The translations under genes were made by a program, and so were the position numbers. Positions 9,326 through 18,431 of a stretch of DNA of 64,000 bases are shown here, piece after piece. Numbering within the stretch: the first letter of the stretch is position 1; the number at the start of each line of letters is the position of its first letter. The notes beneath the pieces were generated by a model. That model was not told where the DNA came from and did not search any database. It was given only the letters and a program-made list of their open reading frames with translations. This stretch comes from Paenibacillus sp. UNC451MF (GTDB lineage Bacteria; Bacillota; Bacilli; Paenibacillales; NBRC-103111): assembly GCF_000686845.1 (NCBI RefSeq), contig NZ_JMLS01000023.1, positions 1 to 64,000 of the forward strand, read 5' to 3'.

Positions 9326-9814
9326 TTGACTGAAAAAGATGCACTTGTTCGATTCGGCATCTCCATGCCGCAATCATTAATTGAACAGTTCGATGCACTG
9401 CTTGCGGAGCAGGGATATGACAACCGTTCTGAAGCCATAAGGGATTTGGTTCGCAAAGCGCTGTTGGCGCCTTCACAGATCCATCCTGATCAGATGGCGG
9501 CAGGCACGATAGTGATGGTCTACGATCATCATGTGAGCGATTTGCCTATCGTATTAACGGAGCTGCAGCACGAATACCATCACGAGATCAACTCGACCAT
9601 GCATATTCATTTGAACCATCAGCAATGCCTTGAGGTTATTGTAGTTCGTGGCATTGTAAGCAAGCTGCGCGAGCTTCAGCAGCGTATCCAAGTGCTCAAA
9701 GGAGTTTTCTACGCGGAGCTGTCCGTAACTCATATGGATAATCAGGAAAAGAACGGCTCGCATCACGGGCATGGGCACTCTCACTCCCATTCTCATGGTG
9801 AACACGGGCATTAA
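9326..9814 (+). CDS. nikR: NikR-family nickel-responsive regulator with His-rich tail
   Basis: A 162-residue metal sensor. The N-terminal ribbon-helix-helix is VRFGISMPQSLIEQFDALLAEQGYDNRSEAIRDLVRKAL-like (about 8-47). The C-terminal ACT-like domain has the nickel ligands of NikR in MHIHLNHQQCLEV (two His and one Cys) plus an upstream His cluster. The start is the TTG at 9326, behind AGGGGAG. It ends in an unusual tail, HHGHGHSHSHSHGEHGH, not part of the core family, that could bind or buffer nickel. No nickel transporter or urease gene is nearby, and I could not find a clear NikR operator in the 9123-9325 region. Confidence 0.88.
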   Translation: MTEKDALVRFGISMPQSLIEQFDALLAEQGYDNRSEAIRDLVRKALLAPSQIHPDQMAAGTIVMVYDHHVSDLPIVLTELQHEYHHEINSTMHIHLNHQQCLEVIVVRGIVSKLRELQQRIQVLKGVFYAELSVTHMDNQEKNGSHHGHGHSHSHSHGEHGH

Positions 9815-9877
9815 GCTTATAGAACGTTATATGACTTGAACTTTAGCATCAAAAAAGAGTAGATGGGAGGACTTTGA

Positions 9878-10291
9878 ATGGGCAAGACCTATTTCACCCT
9901 GGCCGAAGCCAATGAGATACTGCCGATAGTTAAGCGGGATCTGGAGAAGCTGCAAGAGATCAAGCGCCAGTTTCGCATTAAATACGAGGAGCTTCACCAG
10001 CTTAAAAGCTACCATCGGCAGCAGGGTGTCGTCGTCCAAGGTGATCCTTATTTTACGCTGGAATGCGAAATGGATTTCATGCAGGTGGAGGGCAATGCCG
10101 TTCTCCAAAGCTTTGAACTCAAAGGTGTTGAACTGAAAGATGTGGATACAGGTCTTGTAGATTTCCCTGCCCTTATGAACGGTGAGGAAGTACTGCTGTG
10201 CTGGAGGCAGGGAGAAGAGCGTGTTGAGCATTATCACGGGCTCTATGATGGATTCGCAGGCAGAAAGAAGCTTAAGGGTGAACAGCCCTAG
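9878..10291 (+). CDS. DUF2203 family protein
   Basis: A 137-residue soluble protein of unknown function. It begins with helices rich in charged residues (TLAEANEILPIVKRDLEKL) and ends with the hallmark stretch GVELKDVDTGLVDFPALMNGEEVLLCW and YDGFAGRKKL that I recognise from DUF2203. An AGGAGG-like site precedes the ATG. It lies between the nikR-like and copper genes, all in one direction, but the spacings (63 and 26 bases) do not prove an operon. Confidence 0.8.
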   Translation: MGKTYFTLAEANEILPIVKRDLEKLQEIKRQFRIKYEELHQLKSYHRQQGVVVQGDPYFTLECEMDFMQVEGNAVLQSFELKGVELKDVDTGLVDFPALMNGEEVLLCWRQGEERVEHYHGLYDGFAGRKKLKGEQP

Positions 10292-10317
10292 GTACGGTCA
10301 AGGAGGATTTTCTCACA

Positions 10318-11994
10318 ATGAGCAGCACTAAGTCGGCCGACATGCATCGGCATCGGATAATGAAGAGGCAAAGTCGTTGGCTTGCGCCATTACTTTGCTG
10401 CTTATCTTTCATTTTTTATTTCATCGCTTTGCCGAATCCCGTTTCGGCGCATGCCAGCTTAACCGAATCGGTGCCGGCGGCAAACGCCGAGCTGGATCAA
10501 GCTCCTTCCAGTGTTATCCTTACATTTAACGAAAGATTGGAAGATGGCATTTACTATGTCCGGGTACTAGATAGCAGCAAGAAGCAGGTTACTTCGAACA
10601 AAGCTCAGCTGAACGCAAACCGGACGGCGGTTGAACTGCAGCTTCCCAAGCTTGGTCAAGGAAGTTATTTGGTCACATATCATGTCATTTCAGCAGACGG
10701 ACATCCTGTCGAGGGAACCTATTTGTTTGCTGTAGGTCAAAGCTTGACCAATCAACCGGGAGACGCGCTAGCTTCCATGGAACATATGCACTCTCATGGA
10801 TTATCTACACAGCTGGGCTTCATGGAGATTCTTCAATATATATCGCGGATTGTATATTATGCTCTGATGCTTGCATTTACGGGCTGGATTCTGTGGCTTC
10901 GATTCGGTGGCAGTCGCAGTGAAGCCGTGTCGGCTTTGCTTCAAGATTGGGGTACCCAACTGCAGCGTGGATATTTGCTCGCCTTTTTGTTTTTTATGTT
11001 CACCCATATCTTCGCGCTTATAGGAGACGGGGGGCCAGATGCGTTCGCGGTCATTTTCACGAAGACGGCAATCGGCTACATCTGGATGGCTTCATTAGTC
11101 ATATCGTTACTAGGCTTCGTCTTACTGCATCGTCGTTTCTGGCTGGACCTTGTATGGGTAGCACTCATATGGTTGACCAAAGGTTTGAACGGCCATGCGG
11201 CTGCGTTTCAGCCCTTGAAGCAGACTCTGCTGCTCGACATCATTCATTTGGCTGCAGCAGCCTTATGGGTGGGAGGACTGCTAATGCTGTTAGTCCTGTG
11301 GCGCCGTAATAAAGAAGAAGGGCTGAGGTTCTTCCAGCGTTTCTCTTCAGCTGCATTAGCTTCCATCTTGCTGTTGACGGCATCGGGAATATTGTCCGTG
11401 CTGATCTTTTTGCCGGATATTGAATACGTAGTAGAGACACAATGGGGTAAGCTGCTACTAGCCAAGTGCGCTCTTGTCTTGTTGGTTGTGTGTACGGCTG
11501 CGCTGCTTCGATGGGTGTTTCGCAAGCGTGAAGAGGGTAAGGCAGCTATCTTGCTTAAAGTCGATGCCGTACTGGCGCTTCTTATCGTTTTCATTGTAGG
11601 GGTGTTCACTTACCTAACTCCGCTGCCCTCGAATGAGCCTTTAAATTGGCATGTGATGGGCGAGAAAATTCATATGACTGCGCAGATTACGCCTAACGTT
11701 CCGGGTGTGAATGAGTTTACGGTGAAGGTGTGGCTTCCTGAATCGTTAGGTAAACCTAAACAGATGATCCTGAAGCTCCACGACGCGAATGCCAAAGATA
11801 TAGCACCTATTGAGGTGCCGCTCCAATATACGGAGGACGTTAGTGTGGAGGACAGCTTTGGAGGTCTGAAGAAACATACGTACAAAGCTAAAGGAGCCTA
11901 CCTCCCTTATCCTGGTTATTGGGATATCGAGGTCCGGGTGATGGATAGCAATGATGATGAAACGGTATATGACAAACAAATTCGCCTTTTTTAG
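10318..11994 (+). CDS. CopC-CopD fusion copper protein (YcnJ-like)
   Basis: A 558-residue membrane protein. A signal segment (about 18-44) ends in VSA and exposes an N-terminal AHASL; the CopC-like domain (about 45-140) keeps the typical SADGHPVEGTY copper motif. About eight hydrophobic helices of the CopD type follow (about 170-440), then an extracellular beta domain (about 450-558). This resembles B. subtilis YcnJ, which is linked to copper uptake. The start follows AAGGAGG; a second ATG at 10360 is possible. No copper repressor gene is adjacent. Confidence 0.87.
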   Translation: MSSTKSADMHRHRIMKRQSRWLAPLLCCLSFIFYFIALPNPVSAHASLTESVPAANAELDQAPSSVILTFNERLEDGIYYVRVLDSSKKQVTSNKAQLNANRTAVELQLPKLGQGSYLVTYHVISADGHPVEGTYLFAVGQSLTNQPGDALASMEHMHSHGLSTQLGFMEILQYISRIVYYALMLAFTGWILWLRFGGSRSEAVSALLQDWGTQLQRGYLLAFLFFMFTHIFALIGDGGPDAFAVIFTKTAIGYIWMASLVISLLGFVLLHRRFWLDLVWVALIWLTKGLNGHAAAFQPLKQTLLLDIIHLAAAALWVGGLLMLLVLWRRNKEEGLRFFQRFSSAALASILLLTASGILSVLIFLPDIEYVVETQWGKLLLAKCALVLLVVCTAALLRWVFRKREEGKAAILLKVDAVLALLIVFIVGVFTYLTPLPSNEPLNWHVMGEKIHMTAQITPNVPGVNEFTVKVWLPESLGKPKQMILKLHDANAKDIAPIEVPLQYTEDVSVEDSFGGLKKHTYKAKGAYLPYPGYWDIEVRVMDSNDDETVYDKQIRLF

Positions 11995-12007
11995 AAGGTA
12001 AAAGATG

Positions 12008-12048
12008 AAAACCCAATGGGGTGCTTAATAGGCAGCCCATTGGGTTTT
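12008..12048. terminator. Bidirectional terminator
   Basis: AAAACCCAATGGG pairs with CCCATTGGGTTTT (13 base pairs) between convergent genes; A and T runs suit both directions. Confidence 0.8.
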
Positions 12049-12055
12049 ATTGTTA

Positions 12056-13240
12056 TTAACCGTTAGCCGAATGGAGCTTGGCTCGTTGCTCTTGTGTCTC
12101 AGGTTCTTTGACGGAACGATAGGTTAAGTAAAAGCCAACGCGGATAATGGCAATCACAATGAAGCATCCCCATAGCGGTAGAAAAGAAATTAGAGCACCG
12201 GCAAATAGTGCACCAATGGCGTTTCCAGCGTTCATTACAAGCTGAAAGTCGGAGAAATAAGCCATTTCCTTACGGTGTTTAGAGGCTTCTTTCATCATGA
12301 TCGTTTGAGAAGCTACCTCATGAACAGCAAGGCAGACACCAACCCAGCCTTGAATGACAAGCAGCAGCCAGAACGAGTGAATAAATCCGTAAGGCAGTAC
12401 AGCAAGCGCCATTCCGATAACGGCTGTTCCGTACACCTTCATCATACCGAATTTTTCCATACAGTGTCGGGCAACCGGCAGCAGCAGAGTGGACACAATT
12501 CCGGCAATAACGACGAAATAGGCGATTTGGGAATTGGTCAGTTTAAGTACATTGACGTGGTAGATGACGAACAGCGGAGGTACCATTGCAATGCCGACAT
12601 TATTGAGTCCCATCCACCAGGTTTTTCGATCGCATTCTTGAAACGGCTTCATCCAGGTCAGGCGAATTGGCTTCCTCTCTTTAGGAGCCAGTTCCGCGAT
12701 CAAGGACATCCCTGCAAAGGTGGCCAAGCACCCAAGCAGCATCGATATTACGTAGTTTTTTGGGAACATCCAGTCGAAGGCATCGAGGTATTGACCGATT
12801 CCAAAGCTACCGAAGGTTACGATAATAATGCCGATTATTTTATTGTTGCTAAAAATTTTCGGGAACTCGTCAGGAGCGATCCATCTGCGCATAATGGCGG
12901 GCTGCTGCGCGCCTGTTATCATGACGGCCACAGCATTGATGCACCAGAAAAATAACAGAAAAGGGATAGGATGAGGCAGCAGTGCGGCAAAAGCCATGCA
13001 CAAAAACGCCAGCTGCCGTATGTAGCCGCTGACAAGAAAGACACCTCTGGTTACCGGGAGCTGTCGGGTGAGAAATGCTAACGACAACGCGCAGAACAGA
13101 GGTGGCAACGAATTGGATAATGCGATTTCGAAATTGCTCGCCCCTAAACGGGCGATAAGTACTTGAAGGAACGTGAAAAAGCTGACGCTTTTCATATTTT
13201 GCAAAGCGGCATCCATGTAAATTCGTGTCGTAAGCTTCAT
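12056..13240 (-). CDS. MFS membrane transporter
   Basis: About 394 residues with roughly twelve hydrophobic segments and an MFS-like layout of two halves, separated by a charged loop around LAPKERKPIRL. Substrate unknown. The ATG at 13240 is preceded by AAAGG at usable spacing; a TTG three codons upstream is an alternative. The 122-base gap to the aldo/keto reductase, also on the minus strand, leaves co-transcription open. Confidence 0.8.
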   Translation of the reverse strand: MKLTTRIYMDAALQNMKSVSFFTFLQVLIARLGASNFEIALSNSLPPLFCALSLAFLTRQLPVTRGVFLVSGYIRQLAFLCMAFAALLPHPIPFLLFFWCINAVAVMITGAQQPAIMRRWIAPDEFPKIFSNNKIIGIIIVTFGSFGIGQYLDAFDWMFPKNYVISMLLGCLATFAGMSLIAELAPKERKPIRLTWMKPFQECDRKTWWMGLNNVGIAMVPPLFVIYHVNVLKLTNSQIAYFVVIAGIVSTLLLPVARHCMEKFGMMKVYGTAVIGMALAVLPYGFIHSFWLLLVIQGWVGVCLAVHEVASQTIMMKEASKHRKEMAYFSDFQLVMNAGNAIGALFAGALISFLPLWGCFIVIAIIRVGFYLTYRSVKEPETQEQRAKLHSANG

Positions 13241-13371
13241 CGGTTTCAAGACCTTTCTGTTCTAGCTGTGAATGGCATAAATGCTTTCATGATGCGTTCA
13301 CGAACTAGCATACCTTAAACCTGCGACCGAATAACATGGACGGTACTGTCTAAAAACATGGATTATATTGC

Positions 13372-14292
13372 TTAGTCTTTCCAGCTTTGCTTATGCAGAT
13401 CGGAAACATATTGTGCAGCTGCTGCGTTGGAGATAACCTGCTCTGGACTTTTGCAGCCTGGAATAACGGCTGTTACGGCAGGATGCTTCAAGCACCAGGC
13501 TAATGCCCATGTGGCCATATCCATCCCTGCAGGCACCTCGTTCTCGCGAATGCGTGCAGCTTCCTCCAGACGAAGAATCGTCTGATCGCGATCGTGACGG
13601 TTGCGGACGTCATTATCCGGGAATACGGCACCCGGCTTATATTTGCCGCTCAAATAGCCGCTAGCCAACGGTACACGTGCTAGCACACCCAAGTCTTGCT
13701 CTTCGCAGGAAGGAAATACGCGTTCCTCCGGTTTGCGGTCCAAACGGTTATAAACGACTTGAATAGCTTGCGAATTCACTTTGGTTGAAGCCGCGGTTTG
13801 ATGAAGATTATCGTTGCTTCCGATCGAGGTACCCAGGTGACGGATTTTGCCTGCCTGTACCTGTTTGTCTAATAAGGTCCACAGCTCATCCTGGTCGAAG
13901 GCTTCATCCGTACCCGAATGAAACTGGTAGAGATCGATATAATCGGTCTTTAGCGCTCTAAGAGAAGCTTCTAACTGATCTAATACTTCCTTCGGCGACC
14001 AGTGCTGTGTGCGCTCCTGGTGCCCGTGGAAATGATGGCCGAATTTCGTAGCGATGACCCAATCCTCGCGGCGGTTGCGTGACACGTAGCCTCCAATGAG
14101 CGATTCGGAGGTATGATCTCCATAGCATTCAGCCGTATCGATCAAGTTAATGCCGGATGTCTTGGCTTGATCCAGAATCGCGTCCGCTTCAGCCTGAGTG
14201 AATGCCTTACCCCACTCTCCCCCGAACTGCCACGTGCCGACTCCTATGACGGATACTTTCAAATTGGTTTTGCCAAGTCTGCGGTATTTCAT
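13372..14292 (-). CDS. Aldo/keto reductase
   Basis: A 306-residue NADPH-dependent oxidoreductase of the TIM-barrel aldo/keto reductase superfamily. The catalytic residues are seen as D52 and Y57 in DTAECYG, K83 in IATKFG and the His of YQFHSG. The cofactor-binding end has the usual PGCKSPEQV pattern. GGGAGGG precedes the ATG. Carbonyl substrate unknown; the sequence is closest in feel to the YqkF/IolS group (judgement from memory). Confidence 0.9.
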   Translation of the reverse strand: MKYRRLGKTNLKVSVIGVGTWQFGGEWGKAFTQAEADAILDQAKTSGINLIDTAECYGDHTSESLIGGYVSRNRREDWVIATKFGHHFHGHQERTQHWSPKEVLDQLEASLRALKTDYIDLYQFHSGTDEAFDQDELWTLLDKQVQAGKIRHLGTSIGSNDNLHQTAASTKVNSQAIQVVYNRLDRKPEERVFPSCEEQDLGVLARVPLASGYLSGKYKPGAVFPDNDVRNRHDRDQTILRLEEAARIRENEVPAGMDMATWALAWCLKHPAVTAVIPGCKSPEQVISNAAAAQYVSDLHKQSWKD

Positions 14293-14451
14293 GCGGATCC
14301 CTCCCTGAATATGGATGACTGTCTCCTTTATTTAACGACAACACCGCAAGGATGTCAAAATTCCCACCGCTTGAAATGAGCTTTTATTTTCGAATAAAAT
14401 AATGCAAGCAGATTCAAAATAAACCTAAAGCAAGTTGGGAGGAACAACCTT

Positions 14452-14898
14452 ATGAAACGAAGAACACTCGTTCTTTCGGCATTATCGCTTTTCATAGCAG
14501 TAACAGCACTAACTGCATGTAACAAAAATACCGCCAACTCCAATGACCCTGGCGCTAAGCCGGCGACACTTCAAGGAGAATCGGAGCATTGGAAAGTAAA
14601 AGTTGACTATACGGCAAAAGGCTCCAAGCTGCAAGAAGCGCTTACGGTTGAATATAAAATAGATGAAAAACTCGGTGAAGCAGCTTTTTCTGTTGTTCAT
14701 ACTAGTGGAAACCCGCTGATTAATGCTGTTGCTGAGCCATCTTTGCTCAAGCCGGAACAGCCGATGACCCTGGACAGAAAAGGGGAAGTAACTAGCTGGA
14801 AGGATACCGAACAGGTGCAAGTCGAATGGACAGTTGGACAAGAAAGAACGAAAGAATATATAACGGTAGTCAACAAAGCCGCAGCCGCGACTCCTTAG
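14452..14898 (+). CDS. Small lipoprotein of unknown function
   Basis: A 148-residue exported protein. A short basic start and hydrophobic stretch end in the lipobox LTAC (Cys about 23), followed by an Asn-rich tether. The mature part is a single beta-rich domain with no motif I recognise. The ribosome site is GGGAGGAAC. It is followed 85 bases later by a signal peptidase gene in the same direction. Confidence 0.75.
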   Translation: MKRRTLVLSALSLFIAVTALTACNKNTANSNDPGAKPATLQGESEHWKVKVDYTAKGSKLQEALTVEYKIDEKLGEAAFSVVHTSGNPLINAVAEPSLLKPEQPMTLDRKGEVTSWKDTEQVQVEWTVGQERTKEYITVVNKAAAATP

Positions 14899-14983
14899 TT
14901 TTTTGAAAATTTATGTTACATTAATCTTTCCTTTGCCGAAATGATGTATTGTGAACAAGAGAAACGGCAAAGGAGCTGAAACG

Positions 14984-15511
14984 ATGCAACGGGTGAAACG
15001 ATGGATCAAAGATTGGGTTCCAACGTTGGCAATCGCTGTGATTGTCAGCTTTTCCTTCAATACGTATGTTGCCCAGGGAATGAAAGTGCCGACCGGTTCG
15101 ATGCTTCCTACCATCCAACTGGACGATAAAATATTGGTCGAAAAGATGGTCAAGCTGACCGACTTTCAATTCGGAGATGTTGTCGTGTTCTATCCTCCGC
15201 TGCCGGATCAGGCTGATCAGCGTTTTGTAAAGCGATTAATCGGCCTTCCAGGCGATACGATAGAAATTAAAGACGGCAGTTTGATCCGTAATGGGGAGAA
15301 AGTGGACGAGCCTTATTTGAATGAGAAAATGAAGTACACCTACGGGCCGATTACGGTGCCTGAGGACAAATATTTCTTCTTGGGAGATAACCGCAATGAT
15401 AGTCTCGATTCCCATTTATGGCCAACGACGCCTTTTGTAGATAAAAGCAAGCTGGTGGGAAAAGTTATGTTCCGGTATTTTCCGTTCAATCATATTGGCA
15501 CACTGGATTGA
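14984..15511 (+). CDS. sipS: Type I signal peptidase
   Basis: A 175-residue membrane-anchored protease that removes signal peptides. One N-terminal membrane segment (about 10-27) precedes the catalytic serine S39 in PTGSMLPT and the general base K83 in FVKRLIGLPGD; the conserved GDNRNDSLDSR-type box is present as GDNRNDSLDSH. The start at 14984 follows AAAGGAG with eight-base spacing; the longer frame is less likely. The symbol is by family; the genome may have several copies. Confidence 0.9.
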   Translation: MQRVKRWIKDWVPTLAIAVIVSFSFNTYVAQGMKVPTGSMLPTIQLDDKILVEKMVKLTDFQFGDVVVFYPPLPDQADQRFVKRLIGLPGDTIEIKDGSLIRNGEKVDEPYLNEKMKYTYGPITVPEDKYFFLGDNRNDSLDSHLWPTTPFVDKSKLVGKVMFRYFPFNHIGTLD

Positions 15512-15535
15512 TTCATAGGGATAAGCAAAAATAGT

Positions 15536-15570
15536 AAATACCTTCTACCGTTTATGGTTAGGAGGTATTT
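15536..15570 (+). terminator. Terminator after signal peptidase gene
   Basis: AAATACCTTCTA pairs with TAGGAGGTATTT, and T residues follow. Confidence 0.7.
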
Positions 15571-15640
15571 TTTGGTATAATCAGCTGTATGACAATAGAG
15601 GCATCAGATTCTGCGTTCTGAAGCTATGGGGAGTGTATAT

Positions 15641-16168
15641 ATGAACAAGGAGCTTATTACGATTCAGGCTATGAAGTACGGCAACCGTCTCCATTACGAA
15701 TGGAATACGATGCTGCTTGAGAAGACAGATACGCACATCTTTGTGCTGAGCGAGCGGGGCCGGCAATTGCATCATTACACGAGAGGCAAAACCTTTATTT
15801 GTGATCATTGGACGATTGAATTTTTCTCCTTTGATTCTTGGTACACCGTGAGTGCAGATGTTGCGGACGGCAAGATCTTTCAATATTATTGCAATATTAA
15901 TCAGCCGGCTGTATGGAACGGAAATACGGTGTCGTATGTCGACCTGGACTTGGATTTTGTACAAAGAAACAACATATGGAAGGTCGTCGATGAGGACGAA
16001 TTCGCCGTTAATTCAGTAGAGCTATCTTATCCTCCTGATTTGGTGGAAAGAGCGAGAGTGGAATTAAAGAGTCTTCAGCAGCGAGTGGAGAATAGGCAGT
16101 TTCCTTTTGATGGAACGATTGAAAGGTTTATTGAGGCAATACCTGGAAGAGGAGGTGTGGAGAATTGA
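15641..16168 (+). CDS. DUF402 family protein, likely nucleoside di/triphosphatase
   Basis: A 175-residue protein of the DUF402/FomD-like fold. The pattern WTIEFFSFDSWYTVSADV and SYVDLDLDFV, with the paired Asp residues and DEDEF, is typical. Characterised relatives hydrolyse nucleoside di- or triphosphates using a divalent metal held by these acidic residues. The ATG at 15641 follows GGGGAG. Its last codons overlap the start of the HAD phosphatase gene, so the two are translationally coupled and may act on related phosphorylated metabolites (inference). Confidence 0.8.
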   Translation: MNKELITIQAMKYGNRLHYEWNTMLLEKTDTHIFVLSERGRQLHHYTRGKTFICDHWTIEFFSFDSWYTVSADVADGKIFQYYCNINQPAVWNGNTVSYVDLDLDFVQRNNIWKVVDEDEFAVNSVELSYPPDLVERARVELKSLQQRVENRQFPFDGTIERFIEAIPGRGGVEN

Positions 16169-16944
16169 AGGTTTCAGCGATCGTGTTGGATTTGGACGGA
16201 ACGTTATTGAATTCCCGAAAAAAGGTCAGTCCTCGTAATTTGAGCGCTGTTTTAGAATGCTACAACAGAGGGATTCCGATCATTATCGCTACTGCCCGTC
16301 CCCCGAGGTCTGTTAAAGACTTGCTTCCTGAACAATTACGGAGCATAGGAGTCAAGATTTATTATAATGGAGCATTAGTGATTAGCGAGGTATTGAATCT
16401 AAGAGAGCATTACCCACTAGATGATTCTATTAACGCAGAACTGATTGATTATCTCATATCAAGTGAGAGTGACCCCCATCTTTCTGTTGAGGTTGAAGAT
16501 AGTTGGTATAGTAATAGAGAATTGGATTACACCGAATTAATGCAGATTAAGACTAAGCCGGATATTGTCGGGATTGAAGAAATGCGTCAACTCGCAGCCT
16601 CTAAACTACTAATAACCAACTTCAAAGAAACTGGGAAATTATTAGAGCAGTTCCTGCATAAAGTGAATATTGTAATAACGGATTCCGGATCACTAATCCA
16701 AATCTCCTCTAAAAAGGCATCCAAAGAAAACGCAGTTGCACAAATATGCGAAAGGTTGGGCTTTCTACTCGAGGAAGTTATGGTGTTTGGAGATGACTAT
16801 AACGATTTGGGACTTTTCCGTTTATGCGGCTTTCCGATTGCAATGGGAAATGCGATTGAGGAATTAAAAGATATTGCCTATGAGGTTACGGAAACAAATG
16901 ACCATGACGGAGTAGCTGTGTTGCTGGAACGAATAATTAGTTGA
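16165..16944 (+). CDS. HAD-family phosphatase (Cof type)
   Basis: A 259-residue haloacid-dehalogenase hydrolase. Motif I LDLDGTLLNS carries the nucleophile Asp, motif II is IIATARP, motif III has the Lys of SKKASKENA, and motif IV is GDDYNDLGLF. The capped layout is that of Cof/YwpJ sugar-phosphate or FMN phosphatases. The start is a TTG at 16165, behind GAGGAGGTG and overlapping the previous stop by four bases. The reading frame is noticeably more A/T-rich than the genes upstream. Confidence 0.88.
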   Translation: MKVSAIVLDLDGTLLNSRKKVSPRNLSAVLECYNRGIPIIIATARPPRSVKDLLPEQLRSIGVKIYYNGALVISEVLNLREHYPLDDSINAELIDYLISSESDPHLSVEVEDSWYSNRELDYTELMQIKTKPDIVGIEEMRQLAASKLLITNFKETGKLLEQFLHKVNIVITDSGSLIQISSKKASKENAVAQICERLGFLLEEVMVFGDDYNDLGLFRLCGFPIAMGNAIEELKDIAYEVTETNDHDGVAVLLERIIS

Positions 16945-16990
16945 GTTTGGAGTGGTCAATGCTTTTTTGGAGAAGGTTAAAGAGTTATCA

Positions 16991-17019
16991 TAGACAAGTC
17001 TGCGTAAACTGTATATAAT
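16991..17019 (+). promoter_or_regulatory. tRNA-Gly promoter
   Basis: TAGACA and TATAAT are separated by 17 bases, 35 bases before the tRNA. Confidence 0.7.
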
Positions 17020-17053
17020 TGGATATATATTTCTTTGTGAGCCATTCCCATAT

Positions 17054-17124
17054 GCGGGTGTAGTTCAATGGCAGAACTCCAGCTTCCCAAGCTGGTGGCG
17101 TGGGTTCGATTCCCATCACCCGCT
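17054..17124 (+). tRNA. tRNA-Gly (anticodon CCC)
   Basis: A 71-base cloverleaf. The acceptor stem GCGGGTG pairs with CACCCGC, with discriminator T. The anticodon arm CCAGC-TTCCCAA-GCTGG gives anticodon CCC. The T arm is GTGGG-TTCGATT-CCCAT. CCA is not encoded. This is a potential integration site, but I see no copy of its 3' end downstream. Confidence 0.95.
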
Positions 17125-17127
17125 TAC

Positions 17128-17160
17128 AAGAAAAACCCTTGATTTATAAGGGTTTTTCTT
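17128..17160 (+). terminator. Terminator of tRNA-Gly
   Basis: A perfect 13-base-pair hairpin AAGAAAAACCCTT/AAGGGTTTTTCTT right after the tRNA. Confidence 0.85.
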
Positions 17161-17273
17161 CTTTTTATATGGGAATTATGAGGAGTTATTTTAGATATTG
17201 GGGACAGATTGGTGCCATTTACTTTCGGATCGACAATTTGCTTCTATTTAAAACCTTATTAAGGGAGGGTGTT

Positions 17274-17648
17274 ATGAACCTAATGGAACTAAGAATACCC
17301 CAGGGCTATGCAATTGGATATAACAAATTTTGTGATGTCGAACCGAAGCTAGATACAGAGGATAGTACTTTCTTGGCTAATTGGCATTACTTCACTGAGG
17401 ATCTTCTCCAAATATATAAAATGGGGCTTAAAAATGGCAAATGGCTTATACCTGAAAAGGGAAAAGAAAGAATAGTAATTGACTTAGGCTGGTATCCAGA
17501 TTCAAGCGCTGAGGGAGAATATATATTGGTTATAGTAAATGAAAACTGGAATGTACTAAAAGAGAAGCGAACAAAAGATAAATATGAAATAAAAGAAACA
17601 TTAGAGGATTGGTTAGAAAAGCTATATTCTAATCCCAAATGGCTATGA
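17274..17648 (+). CDS. Small acidic protein of unknown function
   Basis: A 124-residue soluble protein starting at the ATG behind GGGAGGG. It is A/T-rich and unlike its upstream neighbours. It has aromatic and acidic patches (LANWHYFTEDL, VIDLGWYPDSS, LEDWLEKLY) but no motif I can name. Size, composition and position next to a tRNA and before RNA-modifying genes recall small immunity-type or accessory proteins; that is only a resemblance. It is followed 43 bases later by the Thg1-family gene. Confidence 0.7.
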   Translation: MNLMELRIPQGYAIGYNKFCDVEPKLDTEDSTFLANWHYFTEDLLQIYKMGLKNGKWLIPEKGKERIVIDLGWYPDSSAEGEYILVIVNENWNVLKEKRTKDKYEIKETLEDWLEKLYSNPKWL

Positions 17649-17691
17649 AAACCAAAATTATAAAAGAGGATTGAAAGAAAGGACAACAACA

Positions 17692-18429
17692 ATGAGCAAA
17701 GATGATTTTGGAAATCGGATGAAAGAATACGAATATGCCTTCCGCCACAGTTTGCCGCGGCGTCTACCTGTCATCCTGAGAATTGATGGCTGTCACTTTC
17801 ATACCTTTACACGGGGAATGAACAAGCCATTTGATGAGCAGCTAACCAGTGCATTATGGGAGACTTGTAAGTATCTTGCCCAAAATATGATGGGCTGCAA
17901 ATTAGTTTACCACCAAAGTGATGAGATTTCGATCCTTCTCACCAATTATGATAAATTGACTACACAATCGTGGTTTGAAAACAATATACAAAAGATGGTA
18001 TCCGTCTCTGCCTCTATGGCTACGGCTAAATTCAACGAGGTGTATAGAAAGCATGACCCTGGCAAGGAGTTAGCAACCTTTGATAGTAGAGCTTGGGTAT
18101 TGCCTCACGATGAGGTAGCTAATTATTTTCTTTGGCGACAGCAGGATGCGACGAAGAACAGTATTTCAATGGTTGCGCAAGCACACTTCGCACATAAAGA
18201 GCTTCAAGGACTAGATGGGAAGCAGCTTCAAGATAAATTGTTTTTGGAAAGAGGCATCAACTGGAATGACCTTCCTGTTTGGCAAAAACGGGGAGTTTGT
18301 ATTACGAAGCAGCATTATTTTAAGGGCGAGGTTCAAAGAAGGAAGTGGGACGTCGATTATGATACTCCTATCTTCTCACAGAATAGGGATTACATTAATC
18401 AATATGTATATTTGGATAGGGATGAATAG
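17692..18429 (+). CDS. Thg1-family 3'-5' RNA polymerase (tRNA-His guanylyltransferase-like)
   Basis: A 245-residue member of the Thg1/Thg1-like family. These enzymes add nucleotides to RNA 5' ends in the 3'-5' direction, using two metal ions. The first metal site and flexible loop are seen in ILRIDGCHFHTFTRGMNKPFD (D32), and the second in YHQSDEISIL (D77, E78), equivalent to the HxSDE-type motif. Most bacteria encode G-1 of tRNA-His in the gene, so bacterial Thg1-like proteins are thought to repair truncated RNA 5' ends. The ATG at 17692 follows AAAGGA. The next gene, a polynucleotide-kinase-like P-loop protein, starts two bases after the stop, so a shared RNA-end repair role is likely (inference). 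Confidence 0.88.
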   Translation: MSKDDFGNRMKEYEYAFRHSLPRRLPVILRIDGCHFHTFTRGMNKPFDEQLTSALWETCKYLAQNMMGCKLVYHQSDEISILLTNYDKLTTQSWFENNIQKMVSVSASMATAKFNEVYRKHDPGKELATFDSRAWVLPHDEVANYFLWRQQDATKNSISMVAQAHFAHKELQGLDGKQLQDKLFLERGINWNDLPVWQKRGVCITKQHYFKGEVQRRKWDVDYDTPIFSQNRDYINQYVYLDRDE

Positions 18430-18431
18430 TT

